This document shows, in pieces, positions 63,888-64,000 of a stretch of DNA of 64,000 bases. The position numbers were made by a program, and so were the translations under genes. The stretch is from Carposina sasakii (taxonomy: Eukaryota > Arthropoda > Insecta > Lepidoptera > Carposinidae): contig CP053167.1 of assembly GCA_014607495.2 (NCBI GenBank), positions 620,001 to 684,000 of the forward strand. Reading direction: 5' to 3'. The notes beneath the pieces are model-generated. The model made no database searches and was not told where the DNA came from. It saw only the letters and a list, made by a program, of their open reading frames with translations. Numbering within the stretch: the first letter of the stretch is position 1; the number at the start of each line of letters is the position of its first letter.

Positions 63888-64000
63888 ATATTCACACACT
63901 TTACAACATCAACCTAATCCCACACCAATATCTCTAAGGTTTTGTTATTTGGATGAAATGGTGAAATAGTAGAAAATTGAATTATAAAAATATCCATGAC
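63888..64000 (-). mobile_element. SINE1, diverged, cut by the window end
   Basis: 'gatattcacacactttacaa', 'aacctaatcccacaccaata' and 'tctctaaggttttgtt' follow the SINE1 tail-to-body order. The head would lie beyond 64000. Confidence 0.5.

Overview
This is an AT-rich eukaryotic window, almost certainly from a moth or butterfly. The repeat content points to Lepidoptera: CTAG-ended non-autonomous Helitrons, tRNA-derived SINEs, short retroposons whose tails match RTE-type and CR1/jockey-type LINEs, many foldback MITEs, and one BEL/Pao LTR retrotransposon. Gene density is very low. Most of the window reads as intergenic or intronic DNA filled with mobile elements. The order-level assignment comes from recalled family signatures, not a database search.

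Layout. 1-540 is the open 3' coding end of a plus-strand gene whose upstream exons lie outside the window; it has a proline-rich tail and a long AT-rich 3' flank to about 3.3 kb that carries a MITE. 4-32 kb is a mosaic of Helitrons, MITEs, SINEs and LINE 3' fragments, with a 5 x 65 bp tandem array at 18.0 kb. A GC-richer open segment at 32.57-32.76 kb on the minus strand looks like an unrecognised terminal coding exon. 33-51 kb holds more of the same families, several nested: a MITE inside a Helitron at 34 kb, and a family-2 DNA element inside another repeat at 42 kb.

51,915-58,681 is the one nearly complete element: a BEL/Pao retrotransposon with 283-bp LTRs that differ at two positions, a perfect 5-bp target duplication (ATACG), a primer binding site, and a gag-pol reading frame with gag, two zinc knuckles, aspartic protease, reverse transcriptase, RNase H and integrase. 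The frame is broken once, by the apparent loss of one base in an A-run inside the integrase core. 58.7-64 kb returns to SINE, Helitron and MITE debris, with a minus-strand LTR-element gag fragment near 63.6 kb.

Repeat families, named here for convenience only: MITE-A (foldback, about 210-270 bp, TATA flanks), DNA-F2 (about 360-380 bp, ends related to MITE-A), MITE-C (inverted GGTCTGTCA), Helitron-1/-2/-3/-4, SINE1 and SINE2 (tRNA heads with A and B boxes), SINE3 (RTE-like tail), SINE4 (CR1/jockey-like tail), repeat T (with an internal tRNA-like domain), repeat Y and repeat Z (unclassified). No CRISPR array, rRNA gene or credible functional tRNA gene was found. The most unusual items are repeat T, whose flanks are constant while its tRNA-like core comes in two forms, the young BEL element with a single lesion, and the abundance of long self-complementary MITEs.
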